64,000 nt of DNA from positions 10,996 to 74,995 of the forward strand of contig CAZNCJ010000005.1 of the NCBI GenBank assembly GCA_964571595.1, in the 5' to 3' direction. The stretch is from CALCKU01 sp964571595. GTDB taxonomy: Bacteria > Pseudomonadota > Alphaproteobacteria > Caulobacterales > Maricaulaceae. This document shows positions 18,311 to 28,212 of this stretch, one piece after another (position 1 is the stretch's first letter; each line of letters begins with the position of its first letter). The translations under genes and the position numbers were made by a program. The notes beneath the pieces are model-generated. The model was given only the letters and a program-made list of their open reading frames with translations. It was not told the DNA's origin and made no database searches.

Positions 18311-19165
18311 CTATATACGGCCTTGGCCTTCCAGTTCTACAGGGCCTGTCATAATGACATGGTCGTCGCTTTCGCGCCATTCTATTTCCAACTGACCGCC
18401 ATCCACCTCGATGACGGCTTTCCGGCCAATGCGTTTCTGGCGCACAGCCGCGACAAGGGCGGCGCAAGCCCCGGTCCCGCAGGCTTGGGTCATACCTACG
18501 CCGCGCTCCCAAACCTTCAGACGTATCCTATCCGGGCCTTCAACCTTGGCAAAGCCGACATTGACCTGTTCAGGAAAAAGAGGATGAAACTCGATCATAG
18601 GGCCAACTTTTTCAGGCTTGGCCGTCTCAAAGTCTTCGACAAAAAACACGCAATGCGGATTACCCATATTTACCGCACCGGGATTGTGTAAAACGGGATC
18701 GTCTATCGGGCCGACTTTGACGTCAACATGGTGGGTATGCATGACTTCTTTGAGCGGGATTTGTGTCCAGTCCAGCTTGGGGGGGCCCATATCTACTGAA
18801 ATTTGTGGATCGCCAGCCTCATTATCTTTGGCCCGTCCGCATAAAAGCAGGCCGTCATTTGTTTCCAGCACCATGGAGTCCGAGCCTTCTTCTTCCATGA
18901 CCAACCAGGCAATGCAGCGTGTGGCATTTCCGCAGGCATCAACCTCAAAGCCTTTCTGGTTCCAGATTTCTATAAAAACATCTGCGCCTTGGGATTTGGG
19001 CGCGCGTATAACGATAATCTGATCGGCGCCTTTTTCGCCCATAGCCTTAGATCCGGGCGCAGCCATATCTTTGACCTGCGCTTCACTGAGGGCAAAGCGC
19101 GGCGTTTTGCGGGCATCAAATACTGCAAAGCGGTTGCCCGCGCCGTTCATAATTAAAAATTTCAT
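18311..19165 (-). CDS. dapF: Diaminopimelate epimerase
   Basis: DapF epimerises LL- to meso-diaminopimelate for lysine and peptidoglycan. It has 284 residues, and the two catalytic cysteines are in DACGNATR (Cys78) and QACGTGACAA (Cys229). The N-terminal block reads MNGAGNRFAVFDAR where most members have HGAGNDF, a mild divergence also seen in some alphaproteobacteria. It is the first gene of the dapF-mtaB-ftsY series and diverges from the prolyl oligopeptidase gene across 94 AT-rich bases. Confidence 0.95.
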   Translation of the reverse strand: MKFLIMNGAGNRFAVFDARKTPRFALSEAQVKDMAAPGSKAMGEKGADQIIVIRAPKSQGADVFIEIWNQKGFEVDACGNATRCIAWLVMEEEGSDSMVLETNDGLLLCGRAKDNEAGDPQISVDMGPPKLDWTQIPLKEVMHTHHVDVKVGPIDDPVLHNPGAVNMGNPHCVFFVEDFETAKPEKVGPMIEFHPLFPEQVNVGFAKVEGPDRIRLKVWERGVGMTQACGTGACAALVAAVRQKRIGRKAVIEVDGGQLEIEWRESDDHVIMTGPVELEGQGRI

Positions 19166-19259
19166 AGGCTCTATATAGGGCTTTACTTATATTTTTAAAT
19201 GACAAAATTTAATGATATTTAGCTTTGAGTTTTGATCAAAGCCCGTACATAAGCGCTTT

Positions 19260-21491
19260 ATGAATTACGTAAAAACATCGGATGATAAAAAAGGGCTGAC
19301 TTCCGCTCGCGCTATCTGCCTCTCTCTATGTCTCTCGGCGAGCCTGCTTGGCTTGAGTGCGTGCACCCCTCATCAGGATAAAAATTCCCAACAGAAAGTC
19401 GAAATGTCTGAAAAGAAAATTGAATATATAAAGGCTGGCCAAACAGATGCAGATCATATCTATCTTGAGGAGGTTTTGGGCGAGGCGGCCTTAAATGAGG
19501 TGAAATCCTGGAATGCGCGGAGCTTGGCGAGATTAGAGTCTGATCCGCGCTTTTTAGAAATGCAGGCCCAAGCCCTAGAAATTTTAAACTCGCAAGACAA
19601 AATTCCCTATGTGTCTTACCGCGACGGCAAAGTACATAATTTCTGGCAAGACGCCGAGCATGTACGCGGCATATGGCGCTCATCTGATCTGGACAGCTAT
19701 CTGGGCGAGACGCCGAAATGGCGCACTGTGCTGGACTTTGATGCACTGGCTAAGACGGAAGATAAAAACTGGGTCTATAAGGGCAATAATTGCCTCGGGC
19801 CAGATTTCACGAAATGTATTGTCGATCTCTCAGATGGGGGCAAGGATGCGGTTGTGCGCCGCGAATTTGATACGAAAAGCGGAGCATTACTGTCTGACGG
19901 ATTTTCTACGCCAGAATCTAAAGGTCATTCTGATTGGTTGGATAAAGACCACCTTCTTGTCGCTATAGATTTTGGCGAAGGCTCTATGACGGAAAGCGGC
20001 TATCCACGCACAGCCCGCTTGTGGAAACGCGGCGAGGCGATCGAACAGGCTGTCGAAATCGGCAGCAGCCTTAAAACGGATATTGGATATTGGCCGGGCA
20101 CATTCGAGCTTGAAAGCGGGCGACGTGAAATTTTAATGCAACGCGCTGTGACCTTTTATGACACAGAATATTTCTGGGTGCCCAGAGTGCCGGGTGACGG
20201 CTCGGGATGGACACTGGGCGAAGCAGTGAAATTTGACGTGCCGTTAAAGTCTAATTTAGCCGGGCTGTTTAAAGACCAAATGCTGCTCTCGCTTAATGAA
20301 GATTGGCGCGGCTTTAAAAGTGGTGATCTTGTCAGTTTTTCGATTGATGAGTTTATGAAGGCGGGCGAGATTGGAGAAGTGCATCTTATACTCTCGCCAG
20401 ATGAGAAAAGCGCGATTGAAAGTTTCGGGGTGACCAAATCCCGTCTCTTGCTCAGCCTTTATACAGACGTAACGGGTACGGCTTACGGCTTTGACTGGAA
20501 CGGACAAAAATGGACATCCCAAAAACTGGATTTCCCGGCAGGCGGTGCCGTGTCTATCGGGGCAACGCAAAGTAAGGAAGATATCGCATTTATCAGCACG
20601 GAAGGTTTTTTAACGCCGGATACTTTATGGATGTTGGACAGTAAAACTGGCGATTATCAGAAAGCCAAATCCTTGCCGGATTGGTTTGACGCCAGCACGA
20701 TGATTTCGGAGCAGTTTTTTGCCACCTCAACAGACGGCACACAAGTTCCCTATTTCGTGGTGCGGGGTAAAGACATCCCAATGGACGGTTCAAACCCGAC
20801 CTTGCTTTATGCCTATGGCGGGTTTGAGATTTCGCTTAACCCGACATATTCGGCCACGCGCGGGCGGCTGTGGCTGGAGCGCGGCGGTGTGTATGTCTTA
20901 GCCAATATTCGCGGGGGCGGGGAGTACGGCCCGAAATGGCATCAGGCTGGCTTAAAGACAAACCGCCAACGCATTTATGATGATTTTATTTCTGTAGCTG
21001 AGGACCTGATAGATAAAAAACTCACCAGCCCCAAACATCTCGGCATTGAGGGCGGCTCTAATGGGGGCTTGCTTATGGGGGTTATGATGACCCAGAGGCC
21101 TGATCTTTTTAATGCTGTTATCTGTGCGGTGCCTTTGCTCGATATGATGCGGTTTCACACATTATTGGCGGGTGCGTCTTGGGTCGGGGAGTACGGTAAT
21201 CCTGAGGACGAAAGTGAAGGGGCTTTCTTACGCTCTATTTCGCCCTATCATAATCTGATCCCCGACCAAGATTACCCCGAAGTCTTTTTCGTGACTTCGA
21301 CCAAAGATGACCGTGTTCACCCCGCACATGCGCGCAAAATGGCGAAACGTATGGAAGATCAAGATCACAATTTCCTATATTATGAAAATATAGATGGAGG
21401 TCATTCGGCTGCCGCCAATCTTAAAGAGAGTGCACGTCGTTTAGCTTTACAGCACACTTACCTCATGCAAAAGCTGATCGACGGGAAATAA
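19260..21491 (+). CDS. Prolyl oligopeptidase-family serine peptidase (S9), lipoprotein
   Basis: The protein has 743 residues. A basic N-region leads into LCLSASLLGLSAC|T, a lipobox, so it is probably anchored in the periplasm. The middle forms the seven-bladed propeller. The C-terminal alpha/beta hydrolase domain has GGSNGG with nucleophile Ser600, acid Asp684 (TKDDRVHP) and His715 (GGHS). YAYGGFEISLNP and NIRGGGEYGPKWH are S9A blocks. It would cleave short peptides after proline or similar residues. The start has no clear Shine-Dalgarno, and a slightly downstream start is possible. A cation symporter follows after 24 bp, so peptide breakdown and uptake of products may be linked. Confidence 0.92.
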   Translation: MNYVKTSDDKKGLTSARAICLSLCLSASLLGLSACTPHQDKNSQQKVEMSEKKIEYIKAGQTDADHIYLEEVLGEAALNEVKSWNARSLARLESDPRFLEMQAQALEILNSQDKIPYVSYRDGKVHNFWQDAEHVRGIWRSSDLDSYLGETPKWRTVLDFDALAKTEDKNWVYKGNNCLGPDFTKCIVDLSDGGKDAVVRREFDTKSGALLSDGFSTPESKGHSDWLDKDHLLVAIDFGEGSMTESGYPRTARLWKRGEAIEQAVEIGSSLKTDIGYWPGTFELESGRREILMQRAVTFYDTEYFWVPRVPGDGSGWTLGEAVKFDVPLKSNLAGLFKDQMLLSLNEDWRGFKSGDLVSFSIDEFMKAGEIGEVHLILSPDEKSAIESFGVTKSRLLLSLYTDVTGTAYGFDWNGQKWTSQKLDFPAGGAVSIGATQSKEDIAFISTEGFLTPDTLWMLDSKTGDYQKAKSLPDWFDASTMISEQFFATSTDGTQVPYFVVRGKDIPMDGSNPTLLYAYGGFEISLNPTYSATRGRLWLERGGVYVLANIRGGGEYGPKWHQAGLKTNRQRIYDDFISVAEDLIDKKLTSPKHLGIEGGSNGGLLMGVMMTQRPDLFNAVICAVPLLDMMRFHTLLAGASWVGEYGNPEDESEGAFLRSISPYHNLIPDQDYPEVFFVTSTKDDRVHPAHARKMAKRMEDQDHNFLYYENIDGGHSAAANLKESARRLALQHTYLMQKLIDGK

Positions 21492-21515
21492 ACATAATAT
21501 TCGGGGAGAAAATAA

Positions 21516-22805
21516 ATGTTTAAAACATGGCAGGCTATTACACTTTGGAAGCGGGTTCTTATCGCGCTGGCCTTAGGTATGATTGTCGGTTTGGCCGCGC
21601 ATTATGCAGGCGGAGCCGGATTTATAACGACATGGATAAAACCGTTTGGTGATGCCTTTGTGCGTTTGATAAAAATGCTGATTATCCCGTTGATTTTTAC
21701 AACCCTTGTGGTCGGTGTCATGGCGATGGGGGACCCCAAACGTCTGGGCTCTCTCGGGATCAAGACGCTGGCGCTTTATATGGGCACGACTTTTTTTGCG
21801 GTAACGCTTGGATTGATTTTCGGCACTCTTTTACAGCCCGGTCTGGGTATTGATCTCTCAGGTGTGGACCAGTCTATTCGCGATAGTTTAAGTGCGCGCG
21901 TCACAGGCGATAATCCCAGCTTGACCCAGCGTATTTTGGCGATCATTCCGGATAACCCGATCAGAGCCATGGTTGAAAATGACATTATAGCTGTGATCTT
22001 TTTCTCGATATTTATCGGGGTCGGCATTATTTCAGTTGGTGAGGCGGCCAAGCCTGTGGCCGATTTCTTCCACAGCGCGGAAGCCGTTGTCATGCGCGTG
22101 ACATTATTTGTCATGGAGCTTGCCCCTTTTGGTGTCTTTGCCCTCATTGCCTGGGTTATGGCTGATATGGGACTAGGTATATTAACGAATATGGGGAAAT
22201 TGGCCTTAGCGCTTTATCTGGCCTGTATTGTTCATATGGTTATCGTCTATGGCGGTATTCTCATCCGTACCATTTTACGCTTGCCGCTTGTACGTTTCTT
22301 TAAAGGCGTCCTTGACGCGCAAGGGGTGGCGTTTTCAACTGCTTCTTCCAGCGCGACAATTCCAGTCTCCATCTCATGTGCGCAACATAATCTGGGTGTC
22401 GACGAATCTGTAGCGGGTTCGGTCTTGCCATTGGGCGCGACCATTAATATGGACGGTACGGCGATTTATCTGGGCCTTATTGCCTTATTTGCTGCCCAAG
22501 CCTTGGGCATTGATCTGTCCATGATTGATTATGTCATGATTGCCTTTACCGCGACCCTCACATCAATCGGGGCGGCGGGCATACCTTCGGCCAGCCTGTT
22601 CCTCGCCTTTACCGTTCTGGGTGTATTTGGCGTTACACTCGATCAGTATACGCTGATCATTGCGTTCATACTGCCATTTGACCGCCTGCTTGATATGATG
22701 CGAACGCTGACAAATGTAACCGGTGATATTGCAGTATCTTGTACCGTTGCCAAATGGGAAGGCCAGTTAGACGAAGAGGTGTTTAGGTCCGAATCTGTGC
22801 ATTAG
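21516..22805 (+). CDS. Dicarboxylate/amino acid:cation symporter (DAACS family)
   Basis: The protein has 429 residues and eight membrane segments plus two re-entrant hairpins. Diagnostic blocks are FVRLIKMLIIPLIFTTLV, the serine-rich hairpin AFSTASSSATIPVS and the ion site LGATINMDGTAIY, followed by TLTSIGAAGIPSAS. These are the GltP/DctA transporters that import glutamate, aspartate or C4-dicarboxylates with Na+ or H+. GGGGAG stands ahead of the ATG. It lies 24 bp after the S9 peptidase and probably shares its transcript. Confidence 0.93.
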   Translation: MFKTWQAITLWKRVLIALALGMIVGLAAHYAGGAGFITTWIKPFGDAFVRLIKMLIIPLIFTTLVVGVMAMGDPKRLGSLGIKTLALYMGTTFFAVTLGLIFGTLLQPGLGIDLSGVDQSIRDSLSARVTGDNPSLTQRILAIIPDNPIRAMVENDIIAVIFFSIFIGVGIISVGEAAKPVADFFHSAEAVVMRVTLFVMELAPFGVFALIAWVMADMGLGILTNMGKLALALYLACIVHMVIVYGGILIRTILRLPLVRFFKGVLDAQGVAFSTASSSATIPVSISCAQHNLGVDESVAGSVLPLGATINMDGTAIYLGLIALFAAQALGIDLSMIDYVMIAFTATLTSIGAAGIPSASLFLAFTVLGVFGVTLDQYTLIIAFILPFDRLLDMMRTLTNVTGDIAVSCTVAKWEGQLDEEVFRSESVH

Positions 22806-22865
22806 GGTTTGAAAGCCCAGCTAAAGACTAACTTTGCATTAGGGTTTTGGCTCTAGATTAGGGCT

Positions 22866-23492
22866 ATGACAATCAATGTTTTAAAACTTGCGGCACTAAG
22901 CGGGCTATTTACTCTGCTAGGGGCGTGCGGGTCTACCCCGCCGCCGGCCATTGCACCCGGCCCTGTTGTTTCAGATATTAAACCCGGCATATCCGGAGGG
23001 CTGGGATTAGCCGATAAAGCCGTTTATAATCAGAAAGACCCGCGTTGGGCCCATCACAAACTGGGTAAGACATCCGATAGTCTTGGCAAAGATGGCTGTC
23101 TTGTAACTGCGACTGCCATGGCGCTTACCAATTTGGGCTTTCAAACTGACCCCGCAGATTTAAATAGCCGTTTAACCCATGCAGATGGTTTTACCCAGCA
23201 AGGCTGGTTGATCTGGAGCGGTATTGAAAAAGTCACTCAGGGCCGCGCCCATGCCCGTTATTATGACACGGTCTCGGAAGATATCATCCAAGGCTGTCTG
23301 CGCGATGGATATTACCCTCTCGCACGGTTTTATTTGCCCAATGGGCGCTCGCATTGGTCCATGATTGTGCGCCAGTCTTCGCAAGGCTTCCATATGCGTG
23401 ATCCTTTGCGTGTCTCGCGTGTGCCATTGATTTTCCCGCGCGGAACAGATGCTTTCAAGGCGGTGCGTTGTGTTGGGTTAAAACAGGCCTAA
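22866..23492 (+). CDS. C39-like cysteine peptidase-fold lipoprotein
   Basis: The protein has 208 residues with a lipobox LLGAC (Cys21). The mature part looks like the Peptidase_C39_2 fold: YNQKDPRWAHHKLG, then KDGCLVTATAMALTNLG with Cys78 in the nucleophile position, and GRSHWSMIVRQ with His163. In the family such pairs form a papain-like site, but many members are uncharacterised and some are inactive. It is transcribed in the same direction as the symporter after a 60-bp gap. Confidence 0.72.
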   Translation: MTINVLKLAALSGLFTLLGACGSTPPPAIAPGPVVSDIKPGISGGLGLADKAVYNQKDPRWAHHKLGKTSDSLGKDGCLVTATAMALTNLGFQTDPADLNSRLTHADGFTQQGWLIWSGIEKVTQGRAHARYYDTVSEDIIQGCLRDGYYPLARFYLPNGRSHWSMIVRQSSQGFHMRDPLRVSRVPLIFPRGTDAFKAVRCVGLKQA

Positions 23493-23519
23493 ACCTCATT
23501 ATCCTGATTGGATATTTAT

Positions 23520-25334
23520 CTATTTTTGCAAAGTTTTAAGTTTGGCATATATGCCGCCGCGTTTGCGCATCAGGCTTTTATGTGTACCGGTTTCGACAAT
23601 TTGACCGTTTTCAATCACATATATCTTATCTGCTTTTTGTACTGTGCTTAAGCGGTGGGCAATCACAAGGGTCGTCCGCCCTTTAGACAGGCGCTCTAAT
23701 GCGGCCTGCACTTTCGCTTCACTTTGTGCATCAAGCGCTGATGTGGCTTCGTCTAAAAGCAATATTGGCGCATTACGCAAAACTGCGCGCGCTATAGCGA
23801 TACGCTGTCTTTGCCCGCCTGAAAGATTGGCGCCGTCTTGCCCGAGTATTGTGTCATAGCCTTGGGGAAATTCGCTAATAAAATTATCGGCATAGGCGGC
23901 TTTGGCCGCTGCGATTATATCGGCCTGAGCAGCAGATAAATCCCCAAAGCTGATATTGGCCTTTATGCTATCTTCAAAAAGTGTCACATTTTGTGAGACA
24001 AGTGCCATATTCTGGCGCAGGCTTGCGAGGCTGATTTCCCGTATATCAATACCGTCAATTTTAATTACCCCAGAACTGACATCATAAAGGCGCGGTAGTA
24101 GGTTTATCAGTGTGGACTTACCCCCTCCAGACGTTCCAACAAAGGCAATGGTTTGCCCGGCCTTGGCGTCAAAGGAGATGTTGTTTAGCGCTTGCGTGCC
24201 GTCCGGATAATGAAAGCTGACATCTTTAAAACTGATATGCCCTTTCGGATCGGTTAGGATGTGCGTGTTAGTGGGTTCAAGAATTGTCGGCTGGGTATCA
24301 ATAATCTCAAAAATACGGGCAAGAGCGGCTAAGCCTTCTTGCACGACATTATTGAGTGTGCCCAGCGCTCTTATGGGCGGGGCGATCAGGCCAAGGGCGG
24401 CCAGAATACCGACAAGATCGCCGTAGCTGGTTTGCGCGCTGATAAAATTAAAACCTCCGCCTTCAACTCTCCAAATCCCAAACAGCAACACACCGGCGAT
24501 AGCCAGCCCGCCCAAAAATTCAAAAATAGGATCAATGCGGGCTTTGTCTTTTACCAGCTTAAGGTAGAGGGCTATGCGTTTATCAAAGGCGGTGCCAAGA
24601 CGCGTGGTTTCGCGTGTTTCTAATCCGTAAGTCTTGACCATACGCGCACCGTCCAGATTTTCAGCTAATTGCGCCGTTAGGGTGCCGATCTGGTCTTGGG
24701 CGGCATGGGATGTGCCACGTATAAGTTTAGAAATTTTTATAATGGGAAAAATGGCCAAAGGATAAATCAGCAAGACAAGGGCGGTGATTTGCCAATCATA
24801 ATATATCATTACCGCAATCAAAAAAACGACTTTGAGCACGTCTCGCACCAAATTATTAAGCGTGCGCAGTAAGGCGGCTGAGACAAGATTAACATCATTG
24901 GTAAAACGCGAGACCATATGCCCGCTGGCCTCTTGGGTGAAGCGGGCAAAATCTGCACTTTGTAAGCTCGCAAACATGCGCTTTTGTAAATCCCCGATCA
25001 CATTTAACGCCACACTATTAGACAGGATGATCTGCACAAACATTGACAGGGATGAGATAAGTGTGACCCCGATAATGACAGGAACGATTTTCTGGACGAA
25101 AATTGTAGTCGGGGCTGACCCGTTCGCGGCCTCACCAAATGTGCCGATTATGTCTACAACCAGTTTTAAGACATAGGTATAGCCTGCCGTACTGGCTGCC
25201 AATAAGGCCATGAAAAACACGGCCCCGATCAGTCTGAGTTTATGTTTGGATATATAACCCGACCAGAGCCGGCGAATATTTTGCCAATCGGTCGAGTTTA
25301 AAAAGCGCGGCGAGTTTGTTTTGCGCCTAGCCAA
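23520..25334 (-). CDS. ABC exporter with fused permease and ATPase (MsbA-like)
   Basis: This 604-residue half-transporter has six membrane segments (about 35-330) followed by the ATPase, with Walker A GTSGGGKST, signature LSGGQRQR, Walker B LLLDEATSALD and H-loop IAHRLSTV. It resembles MsbA and lipid A exporters of alphaproteobacteria, which flip lipid A core across the inner membrane. Its first codons overlap the end of the CysQ gene. In alphaproteobacteria pmbA-cysQ-DUF4170 commonly precede LPS genes (waaA, lpxK), which supports the LPS role, but these are absent here. A drug exporter remains possible. Confidence 0.87.
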   Translation of the reverse strand: MARRKTNSPRFLNSTDWQNIRRLWSGYISKHKLRLIGAVFFMALLAASTAGYTYVLKLVVDIIGTFGEAANGSAPTTIFVQKIVPVIIGVTLISSLSMFVQIILSNSVALNVIGDLQKRMFASLQSADFARFTQEASGHMVSRFTNDVNLVSAALLRTLNNLVRDVLKVVFLIAVMIYYDWQITALVLLIYPLAIFPIIKISKLIRGTSHAAQDQIGTLTAQLAENLDGARMVKTYGLETRETTRLGTAFDKRIALYLKLVKDKARIDPIFEFLGGLAIAGVLLFGIWRVEGGGFNFISAQTSYGDLVGILAALGLIAPPIRALGTLNNVVQEGLAALARIFEIIDTQPTILEPTNTHILTDPKGHISFKDVSFHYPDGTQALNNISFDAKAGQTIAFVGTSGGGKSTLINLLPRLYDVSSGVIKIDGIDIREISLASLRQNMALVSQNVTLFEDSIKANISFGDLSAAQADIIAAAKAAYADNFISEFPQGYDTILGQDGANLSGGQRQRIAIARAVLRNAPILLLDEATSALDAQSEAKVQAALERLSKGRTTLVIAHRLSTVQKADKIYVIENGQIVETGTHKSLMRKRGGIYAKLKTLQK

Positions 25335-26442
25335 TGAAACCGTCTTTATCGGGATCTATCAATTCATGGGCATGCAGCACGAAATATCTCATATGCGCAT
25401 TATCGACTGTACGTTGGGCAGCTGATTTCCAAGCGGCATGGGCCAGCTCAAAATTCGGATATGCGCCGATAAAGTCGACTTCTGATAAGTTTTTAAATTC
25501 TGTTTTATTGGGATCAATAAGCTCCCCGCCAATAACAAGATGGAGGAGTTGCATATCATCAGAGTTGCGATCAGTCATAGAGGTTCCTAAAAATCCAAAG
25601 TCTTTTGGTCGATTATCACTTTTTTCAAATTGCGAGACGACCGGCTCAATGCGCTCTTTTATCAAACCATATAGGGCGGGGCCAGCACAAATCACGCCTA
25701 AACTGCTCACAGTCTCTTGATCATATCGCAGGCCATCCCCGCGCAAATCCGTAACAATACATCCGGCTTCTACGGCGATCAGTTCCGCCGCTGCCAGGTC
25801 CCAATCAGATTTGGGCGTAAAGGCAACGGTTGCATCTTTTTGACCACAAGCGACAAGCGCGATGCGATAGGCCATGGAATTGGCAATCGTGCATTCCATA
25901 TCCGGCCAGCCTAGACGCCGAAACTTTCGCGGATAGCCGACCATTTTACAGCCCTCTAGCACACGGCATGTGGTGATCTTGGTGGGGCGCCCATTATAGA
26001 GTGCGCCGCCGCCGCGGTGGGCGTCAAACATTTCATCTTTTAGTGGATTATACAGCGCTCCGGCTACAGACAGACCGTCCTCAATAATGGCCACCGAGAC
26101 GGCAAAATTGGGGGTACGGTCAATAAAGGCACGTGTGCCGTCAATCGGGTCGACAACAAAAGTGCGGGCGCAGGCATGGCGGGAATTATCGTCTTTGGTT
26201 TCCTCCGAGAGCCAGCCATAATCCGGTCTGGCCTCGCGCAGCTTTTGGGCAAGAAAATCATTTACGGCAATATCGGCGTCAGTAACGGGATGGTTTTTTT
26301 CTTTATCCCATATTTTTGATTTACCTGCCTCATAGGCCGCCCGGGCTATTTCGCCAGCCGCGCGTACCGTTTTAACAAGCAAGGCTCTGTCTTGTGCGTA
26401 GGTGTAAGCCTCCCCATCTTTTCGGGTGTCAGAGTCCTGCAA
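25327..26442 (-). CDS. CysQ-like 3'(2'),5'-bisphosphate nucleotidase fused to DUF4170
   Basis: The protein has 371 residues. Residues 1-265 form an inositol-monophosphatase-fold enzyme with metal ligands in WLSEETKDD, VVDPIDGTRAF and DWDLAAAELIAVEAG. CysQ removes the 3'-phosphate from PAP and related nucleotides during sulfate assimilation. Residues from about 295 (LLHLVIGGELIDPNKTEF to FVLHAHELIDPDKDG) match the small DUF4170 protein, which in many alphaproteobacteria is encoded by a separate gene straight after cysQ. Here the two are joined in one frame. It overlaps pmbA by 14 bp and the ABC exporter by 8 bp. The fusion and its boundaries are my reading of the families. Confidence 0.85.
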   Translation of the reverse strand: MQDSDTRKDGEAYTYAQDRALLVKTVRAAGEIARAAYEAGKSKIWDKEKNHPVTDADIAVNDFLAQKLREARPDYGWLSEETKDDNSRHACARTFVVDPIDGTRAFIDRTPNFAVSVAIIEDGLSVAGALYNPLKDEMFDAHRGGGALYNGRPTKITTCRVLEGCKMVGYPRKFRRLGWPDMECTIANSMAYRIALVACGQKDATVAFTPKSDWDLAAAELIAVEAGCIVTDLRGDGLRYDQETVSSLGVICAGPALYGLIKERIEPVVSQFEKSDNRPKDFGFLGTSMTDRNSDDMQLLHLVIGGELIDPNKTEFKNLSEVDFIGAYPNFELAHAAWKSAAQRTVDNAHMRYFVLHAHELIDPDKDGFIG

Positions 26443-27787
26443 TGGTAAGCCCTTGTGTCAAAACTGTTGGCGCCACGATTGCTCCGTCAAAGATCAGATC
26501 ATTTGCCGGTATCATTGTCTTATACATATCGCGTAAATTTCCGGCAATGGTGATTTCACTAACTGGAAAAGCGCGCGCCCCATTTTCTATTTTAAAGCCT
26601 GCAACCCCGACACTATAGTCGCCTGTATTAGAGTTTAATGACGGGCCAAACATTTCAGTGACCAAAAGCCCGTTGCCCATAAGAGCCATAAGTTCTTCCG
26701 GGCTTTGGGAGCCTGCCTCCAAATAGCTATTGGTCGCGCTGACGCCGGGCGGGCTGCCAATACCGCGACTGGCATGGCCTGTTGTTTTTAATCCTAATTG
26801 TTTGGCCGAAGCTGTGTTTAGCAGCCAGGTTTTCAAAACCCCGTTCTCGACAATATAGCGTTTTTTAACACCCACACCTTCCCCATCCCATGGTCTGGAA
26901 CCATGGCCGCGTAACATATGTGGGTCGTCTATAATGTTTAAACCTTTCGGTAAGATGGTTTTGCTCAGATCGTCTTTTAAAAAAGACAGGCCGCGTGTAA
27001 TAGAAGGCCCGCTAACCGCGCCTATCAAGGCCGCAATAAGTCCGCCTGCTATGCGCCGGTCAAACATAACGGGTAGTGCCGCTGAGGCTAATTGCTTAGA
27101 GCCCAGCCTGCCGACCGCACGCTCTCCTGCTACTTGGCCAATATGTTGCGGGGTTTTTAAATCATCAAACCAGCGCGTGCCGTCATAATCGGAATCGCGT
27201 TCCATAAAGCCGTCTTTTTGCGCAATCGCAGAGACAGACAGGCCGTGTCGTGATGTAAACCACCCATCAGAGAACCCATCTGAGGTTTTAAAATAAATCG
27301 CAGATTGGGCCCAGTTCGCACTTGCGCCTTCGGCTTGTTGGACATTTTTTACACCCATCACCGCCCCTTCTAAGGCGTGGGCGCGATCTTTTAAGAATTG
27401 GGGTGAGGACAGAGAGCTATCAAAAAGGTCCAGATCGGGTGCATTTTTGACAATGTCTTCGGGTAAGGCCAATCCGCAATAGGGATCAATGGGGGCTAAT
27501 TTCGCCATGGCCACGCAGCGTTCCGCCAAGAGATCTAGTGAGTTTTCTGAAAGATCAGAACTTGACACACAGGCTTGACGCTGTCCGATAAGGACACGCA
27601 AGCCGACATCGCGGCCTTCGCTATTATCCACATCTTCTAACTCGCCGTCTCTTACACTGACAGATAAGGAGCAGCCATGTGTGGCGACGGCATCGGCCTG
27701 ACTTGCTCCGTAATGCTTGGCGCGCGATAAAAGCGTATCAAGTGCCGGGGTAAGGTCTTTAATATTTACAGGGCTGTTTTGCGACAT
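26429..27787 (-). CDS. pmbA: PmbA/TldE-family metalloprotease subunit
   Basis: The protein has 452 residues. The N-terminal domain is typical of TldD/PmbA (SQADAVATHGCSLSVSVRDGELEDVDNSEGRDVGLRV), and the C-terminal beta domain contains GHASRGIGSPPGVSATN and TGDYSVGVAGF. PmbA (TldE) pairs with TldD, which carries the zinc site, to degrade peptides such as unfolded antitoxins and to mature microcins. TldD is not in this window. It is the first full gene ahead of CysQ and the ABC exporter and overlaps both neighbours slightly. Confidence 0.93.
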   Translation of the reverse strand: MSQNSPVNIKDLTPALDTLLSRAKHYGASQADAVATHGCSLSVSVRDGELEDVDNSEGRDVGLRVLIGQRQACVSSSDLSENSLDLLAERCVAMAKLAPIDPYCGLALPEDIVKNAPDLDLFDSSLSSPQFLKDRAHALEGAVMGVKNVQQAEGASANWAQSAIYFKTSDGFSDGWFTSRHGLSVSAIAQKDGFMERDSDYDGTRWFDDLKTPQHIGQVAGERAVGRLGSKQLASAALPVMFDRRIAGGLIAALIGAVSGPSITRGLSFLKDDLSKTILPKGLNIIDDPHMLRGHGSRPWDGEGVGVKKRYIVENGVLKTWLLNTASAKQLGLKTTGHASRGIGSPPGVSATNSYLEAGSQSPEELMALMGNGLLVTEMFGPSLNSNTGDYSVGVAGFKIENGARAFPVSEITIAGNLRDMYKTMIPANDLIFDGAIVAPTVLTQGLTIAGL

Positions 27788-28182
27788 TAACCGGTCAATA
27801 TTTTAAAAAGAATATAAAGGGCCATGCCAAAAAAGCTGAGAACAGCCAGAGGGGTGCCAATGACGCGGCCTTTTCCTAGCGCATTTTCTTGGGCCATGCC
27901 GTGGGCATGTAAAACGCGTCCGATTGTAAAGCCAGCACAGAATATATGTAAGACCACTGCCGGGGCGCTGAGCATGGCTAAAGCAAACAGCCCAATAAGC
28001 GCGAGGGGGGTCGTTTCTGTAAAATTGGCATGGGCTCTTATGCGCGCCAATAATTCGGGGCTTTGGCCATTCCCAATACTGACTTTTTCAGATTGACGGA
28101 CTTGTCCAACCCGAAACATCAAGATCGGGGCTAAGATAAGATTTAAGGCCACATAAAGGGCCACAATTTCAAATAAGGTCAC
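27787..28182 (-). CDS. MAPEG-family membrane protein
   Basis: The protein has 131 residues with four hydrophobic segments. RVGQVRQSEKVSIGNG, RAHANFTETTPLALI and GRVLHAHGM are the MAPEG-family blocks (membrane-associated proteins in eicosanoid and glutathione metabolism). Bacterial members are small glutathione-dependent membrane enzymes of mostly unknown substrate. Its stop overlaps the pmbA start codon (TAATG). Confidence 0.87.
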   Translation of the reverse strand: MTLFEIVALYVALNLILAPILMFRVGQVRQSEKVSIGNGQSPELLARIRAHANFTETTPLALIGLFALAMLSAPAVVLHIFCAGFTIGRVLHAHGMAQENALGKGRVIGTPLAVLSFFGMALYILFKILTG

Positions 28183-28212
28183 GCTATATCTCCCGTATAA
28201 TTATATTTCTAC

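Noticed and set aside
18306..18512. 69-codon upstream extension of mtaB
   Set aside because: It lies within dapF, is Arg/Pro-rich and does not match the family; MDTPTLNQP at 18305 is the natural start.
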